Origin: Gelidibacter mesophilus DSM 14095
Lineage (GTDB): Bacteria > Bacteroidota > Bacteroidia > Flavobacteriales > Flavobacteriaceae
Assembly: GCF_000423005.1 (NCBI RefSeq)
Contig: NZ_AUHD01000007.1
Span: 248,001-312,000 of the forward strand
Length of the DNA: 64,000 nucleotides
Reading direction: 5' to 3'
The position numbers and the translations under genes were made by a program. The notes below the pieces were generated by a model, which was not told where the DNA came from, did no database searches, and saw nothing but the letters and a program-made list of their open reading frames with translations. Shown piece by piece: positions 45,756 to 54,094 of the stretch. Numbering within the stretch: position 1 is the stretch's first letter; every line of letters begins with the position of its first letter.

Positions 45756-45763
45756 CAAAATTA
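45756..45763 (-). promoter_or_regulatory. -7 promoter element of pyrE (leaderless type)
   Basis: The reverse strand reads TAATTTTG-CATC-ATG, an exact TAnnTTTG four bases before the start codon. The layout is almost identical to rarA (TAATTTTG-CATT-ATG). Confidence 0.55.
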
Positions 45764-45876
45764 CACAATTTTATAGATTTTAAATTTATAAAATTATTGA
45801 AAAAAAATTTTCAAAAAGTTCTCTGTCAATCAAAAAATCATATTTTTACAGATTCCACACTTTTATTAAAGAAAAG

Positions 45877-46458
45877 ATGTACAAAGTTTTTGTTAATGAT
45901 AAGCCGATTATTTTGACAACAGTAGTCAAAAAGGAAAAGCACTTTAAGAACTATTTAATGTGTACGGTGAATATTGGAAAGGTTATTCGAGAACTTAACG
46001 CTACCAATATTGAAGGTGTTCATCTTATAGGTAAAAATGAGGAGAAACTTTTAAAATCCTTTCTAAAAAAACTACCGAATGTGGTTGCGGGCGGTGGTAA
46101 AGTATTTAATGATAAAGGAGAGATCCTTTTTATCTACAGAAACGATAAATGGGATTTGCCAAAAGGAAAGATAGAAGGTAAAGAGAGTATTGAGGAGACT
46201 TCTTTACGTGAAGTCGAAGAAGAAACTAAGGTCAACGGTCTAAAAATTGTCAGACCCTTAGAAACTACCTATCATATATTTAAGCGCAACGGCAGGCATC
46301 AATTAAAAATTACCTATTGGTTTGAAATGACCTCTTCGTATAAAGGTAAATTGGAGCCTCAGGAAGACGAGGGTATCACCAAAGTAGAATGGCTGAATCC
46401 AAAACAGATCAAGAAAGCCATGGAGAATTCTTATGCCAATATTAAGATCTTAGTTTGA
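45877..46458 (+). CDS. Nudix hydrolase family protein
   Basis: A 193-residue protein. Residues 1-65 form an N-terminal region of unclear function (MYKVFVNDKPIILTT). A Nudix domain follows, with the box GKIEGKESIEETSLREVEEE followed by TKV; the catalytic G, E, REVEEE and spacing are intact. WDLPKGK precedes the box. Such enzymes cleave nucleoside diphosphates linked to another group; the substrate cannot be told. The N-terminal extension is conserved among flavobacterial homologues by recollection. It converges on the M14 peptidase gene. Confidence 0.88.
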   Translation: MYKVFVNDKPIILTTVVKKEKHFKNYLMCTVNIGKVIRELNATNIEGVHLIGKNEEKLLKSFLKKLPNVVAGGGKVFNDKGEILFIYRNDKWDLPKGKIEGKESIEETSLREVEEETKVNGLKIVRPLETTYHIFKRNGRHQLKITYWFEMTSSYKGKLEPQEDEGITKVEWLNPKQIKKAMENSYANIKILV

Positions 46459-46547
46459 CCCGATTCTATTTCCAATTTCTACATTTTTTGATAGAGATGT
46501 TTACCGCCAAATTTAAGATAGGTTATTTCCATAGCTACTTCTCAAAC

Positions 46548-48281
46548 TCATTTTACTCTATAAATAGGATACTGGAGATGTGCTTTTTCATAATTGGGGC
46601 TTTGTTTGTGCAACCAATCCAATTGGGCATACCAGTTTTTTGAAAATTCAGGTTCCGCACTCTTTTTCTCCTCGAACTTTCTTTTTAATGTGTTATTTTT
46701 CATTAATAGGTCTTCTGCCATATCTTCCCAGACATAAGGCGAGAAACCTTCTTTCTGTTGTAGGATAGTATCGAAGAAATTCCAGTTAAAAAATGAATCT
46801 GGAGCCTGTGGCTCTAGGGTTTCCAGTAAATATCTAAAAGCTATCTGATCTGTTAAAATATAATAATCACCTTTTTTAAAGGAGATATCTTGCGTTGTGG
46901 AGATGACATTGGTGTTGTAGTGTTGATAATGTCCTTCATACGCTTGATTTCTGGTTTGATAGCTATCAATTTTATAGCTTTCAACTGAAATAGTGGAGTC
47001 TTTTTCTAAAATCTTCATTTCTACGTGATTTAATTTTAATAAATCAATGACGTTCCACCAACCTTGGGGAATAATGTAGGCTTTTGGTATAGAGACTTCT
47101 GAAGTTGGTCTGAAATAATTTTGATAAGCAACTTCTTTTGTAAATGGTTTGCTTCGATCAAATTTCAATCGATTGCCTCCGGTAATAGTACTTGGAATCA
47201 TCTGTCCTTCATAACCTTTGAATTTTAGAATCGAAGATTTTGTAGTGTCCACCGCCCAGTTTAATGGATAAGTTTTGGCAGTTAAAAATTGTTTGTTGGC
47301 ATTAGCGCGTAGATTTTTTATTTTCTCATGATCAGTTTCCATGATGTCCAACATGGCTTTCATCAGCTCATAAGTCCCTTCCACACGAGGTTTGTAGGGT
47401 TTGAGCATGTGCGTTTCCACCATCATTCCTAAGGTGTTGAAAAGTGAAGTATAGCCTGTGGAGTAGCGCGGAGAGTCATTGAACTGACTAAAGCCAGCTT
47501 CAGGAACTTCATTAAAAACATTGACATATGGAGTAATATCCCATTTTTTAGCGGCCAATTTTTGCTCCAGACCCGGCATCATTTCTGTGTGAAGGTAATT
47601 TCCTAAATCACCACCTAATTTATTGTGTTGTGTAAACAGGTGGGTCAAGGTATATTGGTAATCCGCGCCATTGCTCACATGGTTGTCAATAAAAACGGCA
47701 GGTTGTACCAAATGGTATATTTGGTTGAAAGTCCGTGCGTTTTTGGTGTCCGCTTTAATAAAATCACGGTTTAAATCATAGTTTCTCGCATTTCCTCTAA
47801 ACCCGTATGCTTCAGGACCATCCTGATTGGTGCGTGTGGTTGAATTTCTAATTAAGCTGCCACCAACATTGTAAATGGGAATGGTCACCAACACCGTGTG
47901 TTTTGGCATTGTTATTTTGCCATGTGCCAAATCTCTGAATAAAAGCATAGTGGCATCAATGCCATCCGGCTCTCCTGGGTGGATTCCGTTGTTGATCAGC
48001 ATAATTTGTTTTGTGGTTCTGATAGTTTCAAAGTCGAAAACTTTTTCCGCATTAAAAGTAACTACATGCAGAGGTTTTCCGGAATCCGTCATGCCTATGC
48101 TATCCAGATTGATTTGTGGAAAGGTGTCGGCTAAAAGTTGATAATAAGCAATCACTTCGTGATAGGTGCCCGTTTCAAGTCCGTTGGACTTTTCAAAGAC
48201 CGTCAAAAAATCTTGGGTTGAATTCTTATTTTGGGCAATAAGAGAAAAACTTATTAAAAGGGAGAAAAAAAAGGTTTTCAT
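46548..48281 (-). CDS. Secreted M14-family zinc carboxypeptidase
   Basis: A 577-residue M14-type metallocarboxypeptidase. A signal peptide is cleaved near SLIAQ/NKN. The zinc site is NNGIHPGEPDG (HxxE) with a distal histidine in VFIDNHVSNGADY. MVETHMLKPYK supplies the probable catalytic glutamate. NYDLNRDFIK is the substrate-binding Asn-Arg region. It is exported and probably trims peptides in the periplasm or at the surface. It is much longer than the catalytic domain (about 300 residues), with a C-terminal beta-rich extension from about residue 330. An exact -7 element lies 53 bases upstream, and it is divergent from ctlX. Confidence 0.87.
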   Translation of the reverse strand: MKTFFFSLLISFSLIAQNKNSTQDFLTVFEKSNGLETGTYHEVIAYYQLLADTFPQINLDSIGMTDSGKPLHVVTFNAEKVFDFETIRTTKQIMLINNGIHPGEPDGIDATMLLFRDLAHGKITMPKHTVLVTIPIYNVGGSLIRNSTTRTNQDGPEAYGFRGNARNYDLNRDFIKADTKNARTFNQIYHLVQPAVFIDNHVSNGADYQYTLTHLFTQHNKLGGDLGNYLHTEMMPGLEQKLAAKKWDITPYVNVFNEVPEAGFSQFNDSPRYSTGYTSLFNTLGMMVETHMLKPYKPRVEGTYELMKAMLDIMETDHEKIKNLRANANKQFLTAKTYPLNWAVDTTKSSILKFKGYEGQMIPSTITGGNRLKFDRSKPFTKEVAYQNYFRPTSEVSIPKAYIIPQGWWNVIDLLKLNHVEMKILEKDSTISVESYKIDSYQTRNQAYEGHYQHYNTNVISTTQDISFKKGDYYILTDQIAFRYLLETLEPQAPDSFFNWNFFDTILQQKEGFSPYVWEDMAEDLLMKNNTLKRKFEEKKSAEPEFSKNWYAQLDWLHKQSPNYEKAHLQYPIYRVK

Positions 48282-48333
48282 TAGATGTTATTATCAATTA
48301 AAAACTATGCAGATATAATGGCACAATAGCTTC

Positions 48334-48341
48334 CAAATTTA
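48334..48341 (-). promoter_or_regulatory. -7 promoter element of the M14 peptidase gene
   Basis: The reverse strand reads TAAATTTG, an exact TAnnTTTG, 53 bases before the start codon. Confidence 0.45.
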
Positions 48342-48353
48342 ATCAATTTAAAC

Positions 48354-48375
48354 TAGATTTGCCGGCATAAATTTG
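48354..48375 (+). promoter_or_regulatory. Tandem -7 elements before ctlX
   Basis: TAGATTTG (48354-48361) and TAAATTTG (48368-48375) both match TAnnTTTG. The nearer one ends eight bases before the ATG and would give a very short leader. Two start sites or a sliding choice are possible. Confidence 0.45.
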
Positions 48376-48383
48376 ACTTCAAT

Positions 48384-49319
48384 ATGCATCAAACTACAAA
48401 TACAATATTAATGATTCGTCCCGTAAATTTTAGGATGAACGAACAGACTGCTGTTAATAATTATTTTCAGGAAGATCTAGATATTAAGAACTCTGAAATT
48501 AATAAAAAGGCGCAGTCTGAGTTTGATACTTTTGTTGATAAACTCAGAGCAGTGGGGGTGAACGTTATTGTAGAAGATGATGATAAAGTAAATGATACAC
48601 CAGATTCTATTTTTCCGAACAACTGGGTGAGTTTTCATGAAAATGGTGACGTAGCGCTCTATCCTATGTTTGCAGAAAACAGACGTAAGGAACGACGTGA
48701 AGACCTTCTTGATCGTTTGGAGGAAGAAGGATTTGAGCTGAATGATATTATGGACTATACCAGCGCCGAAGAGGATCATTTCTTTTTGGAAGGCACCGGA
48801 AGTATCTTGATGGATCGTGTCAATAAAAAAGCATACTGCGCTTTATCTGCACGAGCGGATGAGGAGTTGTTTATAGAATTTTGTGAAGATTTTGATTATT
48901 TCCCAGTTGTGTTTACAGCGTATCAAACGGTAGATGACCAACGTTTACCAATATACCATACCAACGTCATGATGTGTATTGCAGAAACTTTTGCAATCAT
49001 CAGTTTGGATAGTATTGACAATAAGAAAGAGCGTAAAAACGTGGTGGATCACCTTAAAAAAGATGGAAAGGAAGTTATCGCTATTACTGAAGCCCAAATG
49101 CACCATTTTGCAGGAAACATGTTACAGGTTAGGGGCGCAGATGAAAAACGCTATTTAGTGATGAGCAAAGCAGCGCATGACAGTTTAACAAGTCTGCAAA
49201 TTGCAAAAATTTCTATGCATTGCGAAACTTTATTTAGTGATTTGGAGACCATAGAAACTTGTGGGGGTGGAAGTGCGCGTTGTATGATGGCAGAAGTGTT
49301 TTTGCCCAAAGCAGAATAA
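48384..49319 (+). CDS. ctlX: Citrulline utilization hydrolase CtlX-type protein
   Basis: A 311-residue amidinotransferase-fold protein matching the CtlX type (arginine-deiminase-related). It shows MIRPVNFRMNEQTAVNNYFQ, PDSIFPNNWVSFHENGDVAL, HFFLEGTGSILMDR, a catalytic histidine in YHTNVMMCI and a cysteine in ETCGGGSARCMMAEVF. Members hydrolyse the ureido or guanidino group of citrulline or arginine-like substrates. It is the second member of this fold in the window after 37859. The assigned substrate rests on family resemblance only. Confidence 0.85.
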   Translation: MHQTTNTILMIRPVNFRMNEQTAVNNYFQEDLDIKNSEINKKAQSEFDTFVDKLRAVGVNVIVEDDDKVNDTPDSIFPNNWVSFHENGDVALYPMFAENRRKERREDLLDRLEEEGFELNDIMDYTSAEEDHFFLEGTGSILMDRVNKKAYCALSARADEELFIEFCEDFDYFPVVFTAYQTVDDQRLPIYHTNVMMCIAETFAIISLDSIDNKKERKNVVDHLKKDGKEVIAITEAQMHHFAGNMLQVRGADEKRYLVMSKAAHDSLTSLQIAKISMHCETLFSDLETIETCGGGSARCMMAEVFLPKAE

Positions 49320-49330
49320 AGTTGCAATGT

Positions 49331-49379
49331 CATTAATGAATTTCTAATTTCGACTGTTGAAGTTTGAATTTGGAACAAT
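49331..49379. repeat. Heptad imperfect tandem repeat (7 units)
   Basis: Seven 7-mers between the convergent ctlX and kinase genes: cattaat, gaatttc, taatttc, gactgtt, gaagttt, gaatttg, gaacaat. Unit gaatttc occurs exactly at 982-988 as well. Confidence 0.65.
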
Positions 49380-49388
49380 AAACACACG

Positions 49389-51452
49389 TTAGTTATGATC
49401 TTCCGTTTTAGTTTTTGGAAGTTCAACGTAGAATTTGGTGCCAACGTTCTGAGTGCTTTCTACCCAAATTCGTCCGTGGTTAAGTTCTACCAATTCTTTG
49501 CAAATCGTCAAGCCTAAACCCGTCCCTTTTTCGTTTTTGGTACCAACGGTTGTAAAATTATTGTTTTGAAAAAGTCTTTTGAGGTTTTCATTCGGAATTC
49601 CAACACCAGTGTCTTCTACACAGATCAAGGATTTTCCATTAAGGTCTTTGTTGGAAATGGTTATAATATCTCCCACGCGACTAAATTTTACAGCGTTGGT
49701 GAGTAAGTTTTGCACAATAATTTCCACCATGCTCCTATCCGCATAGATAAAATCTTGTTGAGTTTCATCAATCACTACAATGCGTTTTTGCTCAATTTTT
49801 TGTTCTACCAACCTGATTTTGCTATGAAAAACTTCTTGGATATTGAAATGTTCAGGATTTGGTTCCAAATTCTGCATTTGTGATTTAGACCAATTCAAAA
49901 GATTGAATAATAACAAGGACGCATTATCCGCATTTTCACTCAATTCTGGTATCAGATCATCAAATTCTTCTTTGCTAATACTGTCCTCCTTGAGTAAATC
50001 TAAAAATGCCTTGATGGAAGAGATGGAATCTTTTAAATCATGTGAAACAATGCTGAACAAACGATCTTTGACATCATTGATTTCTTGGAGATGGAGTTTC
50101 TGTTCCATAATAGCTTCGTTCTGAAGCTGAATCTGCATGTTCTTTTCTTCAAGTTCCTGCGTGTATTTAATGGTGCTTTTTCTTTTCAGATAAATCAAAA
50201 GCAAAAAGGTCAATACGGTAACGAAGGCAACAACCAAACCATAGGATAGAAGTTTTAATTGCTTTACTTGATCTGTATTGATAACTGATGTGTCAAGGGG
50301 TGTGGGTAGAGCAGCGGTAGCATTGGAATCGTTGAGAATGAGGGCTTCAATAGAATCTGTATTTATAGGAAGTTGCGGCTGGTTGAGAAAATGGAGACGC
50401 TGTTTTAAACTAAAATATTCACGTTGCCACTTGTAAGCATTTTGAAATTTGCCCTTGGTGGAGTCCAAAGCCATCAGTAATTTGTAGTTTTTTAATTGCT
50501 CTTCTGCATTGTCTACTTTTTTTGTCAATTCAAAAGCTTCGTAAATCTGGCTTTCGGCAAGTCGTGTATTTCTTTTTTCAAGGTTCAAACGTCCAGCAGA
50601 ATTCAATGATCTTAAAAGACCTTCTTGATCATTTGTTTTTCTGTTTAATTTTAAGCCTTCAACAAGATATTGAGCAGCTTTGTCATAGTCTTTAAACTTC
50701 AGATACTCTTCCCCAATTCGCGGTAAGATTTCACCTCTGAGCGAGGCGTCCGTTTCAGGATTGATCAGTTCTAAAACAGCTTCGTAATATTCAATCGCCT
50801 TTCGGTGTTCTTTGCGCTTTGAATACAACAAGGCAATATTTTTTGTGGACAATTTAATGCCAGAACTGTCTTGCAAACGGCTTCTGACGTTCAAGGCCTT
50901 CAAATTAAATTCGAGAGATTTATCTATTTGATGGGTGCTCAAATAAGCTTCAGCTAGATTGTTGTAGGCCAAACTAAGGTCTTCGTAGAGGTTTTGATCT
51001 TCAAATATTTTGATGGCAGATAAAGAATTTACCAATCCCGTATTATAATTTCCTCTTTGGATTTCTAATAAGCCAATGCTATTGCTCACTTTGGCAATTC
51101 CTAAAGTATCATTGAGCTCTGTGTATAATTTTTTGGATTTATTGAAAAGGTCAATGGCGTTGAAGTAATCATTTTTATTACTGTAAATAAGCGCTCTGTA
51201 ATAATGGGAATCAGCAATTCCTTTAGTATAATTTATAGATGATGAAAGTTGTTCTGTCTCTGAAATATATAAGAGCGCTTTTTTATACTCCTGTGCTTTA
51301 TAAAGCGCTTTAATAAGGCGTAATGAAGTGTCTACTTTAGAAGAATCCTGTTTTTGATACGCTAATTGGATAGCAATACTGTCTATCTCCTTGGTTTGTG
51401 AATGACCAGATAAGGCAGCAAAAAGGGCAGCTAAGGCAATTAACCGTTTCAT
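49389..51452 (-). CDS. TPR-containing membrane sensor histidine kinase
   Basis: A 687-residue kinase. A signal peptide (ALSGHSQ) leads to a periplasmic region of tetratricopeptide repeats (about residues 25-330; for example FNKSKKLYTELNDTLGIAKV and YNNLAEAYLSTHQIDKSLEF). A transmembrane helix lies at about 403-422, then a coiled coil. HisKA has phospho-accepting H in FSIVSHDLKDSI. HATPase_c has the N box NLLTNAVKFS, G1 EDTGVGIP and G2 GTGLGLTI. No response regulator is adjacent. This layout is common in Bacteroidota. The signal sensed is unknown. Confidence 0.92.
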   Translation of the reverse strand: MKRLIALAALFAALSGHSQTKEIDSIAIQLAYQKQDSSKVDTSLRLIKALYKAQEYKKALLYISETEQLSSSINYTKGIADSHYYRALIYSNKNDYFNAIDLFNKSKKLYTELNDTLGIAKVSNSIGLLEIQRGNYNTGLVNSLSAIKIFEDQNLYEDLSLAYNNLAEAYLSTHQIDKSLEFNLKALNVRSRLQDSSGIKLSTKNIALLYSKRKEHRKAIEYYEAVLELINPETDASLRGEILPRIGEEYLKFKDYDKAAQYLVEGLKLNRKTNDQEGLLRSLNSAGRLNLEKRNTRLAESQIYEAFELTKKVDNAEEQLKNYKLLMALDSTKGKFQNAYKWQREYFSLKQRLHFLNQPQLPINTDSIEALILNDSNATAALPTPLDTSVINTDQVKQLKLLSYGLVVAFVTVLTFLLLIYLKRKSTIKYTQELEEKNMQIQLQNEAIMEQKLHLQEINDVKDRLFSIVSHDLKDSISSIKAFLDLLKEDSISKEEFDDLIPELSENADNASLLLFNLLNWSKSQMQNLEPNPEHFNIQEVFHSKIRLVEQKIEQKRIVVIDETQQDFIYADRSMVEIIVQNLLTNAVKFSRVGDIITISNKDLNGKSLICVEDTGVGIPNENLKRLFQNNNFTTVGTKNEKGTGLGLTICKELVELNHGRIWVESTQNVGTKFYVELPKTKTEDHN

Positions 51453-52095
51453 TTTTGGTAATTAGTTATAAATTGTAATGACAATGTGATTTGAACTTGC
51501 CTTGAGGGAGAGGAGAGGTACGTTCACAGAATACAATAACAATGACGTTAAGGATTTTTAATATAATGTATCAACGTTTTTTAAGACCTTGATTAATAGC
51601 TGCGTCAAAAATGGATAAAAGGGTTTTAATACCCTAATTTTCGGGTTTTACTACCAATAAATTAGATAAAGTGAAGACTGTATTTTTTTTAATATTTTCC
51701 ATTTCCGATGAAAGGTCAAAATCTTGGAAAAACGACACTTTTGCCGTTGAAATGCACAGCTGCGGCCACGGCTAAGTAAAGTTTAATTATAGTGTTTAAA
51801 ATCATTGGTTTATAAAAATGGCTCTAATTGAAGAAGGAATTTACCAAGTGGATGTTGAAGTGCTGAGTTTCGATTTTAATAATGCTCAATCCTTAGTCTG
51901 GAATCTCTGCATTCTATAATAAGAATAGCAATACAAAGAAGCTCGATTCTATTTTCATAACGTATTTTTAGGTTTCATCTTAGTGAAATATATTAGGGTC
52001 AAAACGGAACGAGGCGTTTTACATAACAATACAGCTCTAGCATCTAAAAAAAATTAATTAAAATCCTATCTTTGCAAACTTAAATTGTACAGTAG
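51453..52095. other. Non-coding spacer with short peptide-like relics
   Basis: A 643-bp spacer, divergent between the kinase and argS. No gene of normal length is present. A 33-codon frame at 51818-51919 (MALIEEGIYQVDVEVLSFDF, then NNAQSL) looks protein-like but has no context. A 23-codon frame at 51708-51779 looks accidental. A small stem AAAACG/CGTTTT lies at 52001-52020. The argS promoter sits at the right end. Confidence 0.5.
52067..52074 (+). promoter_or_regulatory. -7 promoter element of argS
   Basis: TATCTTTG, an exact TAnnTTTG, 21 bases before the argS ATG. No clear -33 TTTG. Confidence 0.55.
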
Positions 52096-53874
52096 ATGAA
52101 TCTTCAGGAAACCTTATCACAACAGGTAAAAAAAGCAGTAAACGATATTTTCGGCGCCACTTTGGACTCAGTAGAATTACAGGCCACCCGCAAAGAATTT
52201 GTGGGCGATGTGACTGTAGTTGTTTTTCCGATGCTCCGTGTGGTTAAAGGGAATCCGGTACAGATTGGTGAACAAATTGGCGCATACCTTCTAGATAAAA
52301 TTGATGAGGTCAAATCGTTCAATGTGGTGAAAGGATTTTTGAATATTGAGATCGACGCTGCCTATTATCTTAAAATTTTTGAATCTATAAAAGACAATGA
52401 AACTTTCGGATTTGTAGCATCTCAACCAGAGAACAAGGCCATTATGGTAGAATATTCTTCTCCAAACACCAATAAGCCTTTGCATTTAGGACACATCCGT
52501 AATAATTTGTTAGGTTATAGTGTTGCAGAAATCTTAAAAGCTTCAGGTAAAAAAGTCTATAAAACACAAATCATCAATGACCGAGGAATCCATATTTGTA
52601 AAAGTATGTTGGCTTGGAAACGTTTTGGAAACGGAGAGACTCCTGAATCTTCTGGATTGAAAGGGGATAAGCTGGTAGGGAATTACTATGTAAAGTTTGA
52701 TAAAGAATACAAAAAGGAAATTCAGGAATTGATTGCTCAGGGTAAAACTGAAGAAGAAGCGAAGAAGCAAGCACCTCTCATCATTGATGCACAAGAAATG
52801 CTTCAGAAATGGGAGGCAGGAGATCTAGAAACTGTGGCACTTTGGGAAAAAATGAATGTGTGGGTTTATAGAGGTTTTGATGAAACTTATAAGAACTTGG
52901 GCGTTGATTTTGACAATCTTTACTACGAAAGTCAAACCTATCTTTTAGGTAAGGAATTTGTAGCGGAAGGTCTCAAATCGGGTGTGTTTTTTAAAAAAGA
53001 AGATGGTTCTATTTGGTGTGATTTGACTGAAGATGGTTTGGACGAAAAAATAGTCCTCCGTTCAGACGGAACCGCCGTATATATGACACAGGATATTGGC
53101 ACGGCCATACAGCGGGTTAAAGATTTTCCTGATGTTGGAGGCATGGTTTATACGGTAGGAAATGAGCAGGAATACCATTTTCAAGTCTTGTTTTTGATCA
53201 TTAAGAAGTTAGGTTTTGAATGGGCCAAAAACTTATTTCACTTAAGTTATGGCATGGTTGATTTGCCCTCTGGAAAAATGAAGAGTAGAGAAGGTACTGT
53301 TGTAGATGCTGATGATCTGATCGTCGAAATGGCTAAAACAGCTGAAGAGATCTCTGAAGAATTGGGCAAGTTGGATGGATATTCAGATGCTGAGAAAGAC
53401 GAGCTGTACAAATCCATTGGTTTGGGGGCACTGAAATATTATATATTAAAAGTGGATCCAAGAAAACGGATTCTTTTCGATCCGAAAGAATCTATCGATT
53501 TTCAAGGCAATACTGGGCCGTTTATTCAATATACCTATGCCAGAATCCAATCCATATTAAGAAAATCAAATTTGACAGCGGCTATTGATAGTGACGCAAT
53601 CGCGTTACATGAGAAGGAAAAGGAACTTATTAAACAGTTGCTCTTGTTTCCTGAAGTCATCCAAAATGCGGCGGCAAATCACAGCCCGGCACTTGTTGCC
53701 AATTACACCTATGATTTGGTAAAAGAGTTTAATTCTTTTTATCAAAATGTGTCCATTCTTGGGGCTGAAAATGATAATGAAAAAGCCTTCAGAGTAGCCT
53801 TGTCTCATAAAGTGGCCGTGACAATCAAAAATGCCTTTGGTTTATTGGGAATTGATGTGCCCGAGCGGATGTAA
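52096..53874 (+). CDS. argS: Arginine--tRNA ligase
   Basis: Class I arginyl-tRNA synthetase, 592 residues. The N-terminal Arg-S additional domain contains EFVGDVTVVVFPMLRVVKGN. The HIGH motif is in SPNTNKPLHLGHIRNNLLG. A KMSKS-like motif reads SGKMKSREGTVVDADDL. The DALR anticodon-binding domain closes the protein (LSHKVAVTIKNAFGLLGIDV). It charges tRNA-Arg in the cytoplasm. The gene has its own -7 element. Confidence 0.97.
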   Translation: MNLQETLSQQVKKAVNDIFGATLDSVELQATRKEFVGDVTVVVFPMLRVVKGNPVQIGEQIGAYLLDKIDEVKSFNVVKGFLNIEIDAAYYLKIFESIKDNETFGFVASQPENKAIMVEYSSPNTNKPLHLGHIRNNLLGYSVAEILKASGKKVYKTQIINDRGIHICKSMLAWKRFGNGETPESSGLKGDKLVGNYYVKFDKEYKKEIQELIAQGKTEEEAKKQAPLIIDAQEMLQKWEAGDLETVALWEKMNVWVYRGFDETYKNLGVDFDNLYYESQTYLLGKEFVAEGLKSGVFFKKEDGSIWCDLTEDGLDEKIVLRSDGTAVYMTQDIGTAIQRVKDFPDVGGMVYTVGNEQEYHFQVLFLIIKKLGFEWAKNLFHLSYGMVDLPSGKMKSREGTVVDADDLIVEMAKTAEEISEELGKLDGYSDAEKDELYKSIGLGALKYYILKVDPRKRILFDPKESIDFQGNTGPFIQYTYARIQSILRKSNLTAAIDSDAIALHEKEKELIKQLLLFPEVIQNAAANHSPALVANYTYDLVKEFNSFYQNVSILGAENDNEKAFRVALSHKVAVTIKNAFGLLGIDVPERM

Positions 53875-54030
53875 TTTATTAGTGAAATCCATAACTTTAC
53901 GACGAAGGGATGAGGTTATGATGGTTGAACTTATCCTGCTGTTTCGGGGGATCCGAAATTCAATATCTGACAAGCTTGTCAAGATGATATTTATTAAGCC
54001 CATAGGTTTTATAAATAGACATCAAATATG

Positions 54031-54038
54031 TAAATTTG
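54031..54038 (+). promoter_or_regulatory. -7 promoter element of ffh
   Basis: TAAATTTG, an exact TAnnTTTG, 56 bases before the ffh ATG. A short reading frame across 53831-54088 overlaps the argS end and is not supported as a gene. Confidence 0.5.
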
Positions 54039-54094
54039 CAATTCAAAATTTAATTGGTTGTAGTTTAAAACTACAAACAGAAGACTGAAATCAT

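Noticed and set aside
51708-51779. P-loop-like string GKTTLL in a 23-codon frame
   Set aside because: Far too short for a nucleotide-binding domain, with no context and no conserved surroundings; chance match.
53831-54088. 85-codon frame between argS and ffh
   Set aside because: It overlaps the argS 3' end out of frame, covers the ffh -7 element, and has no domain.
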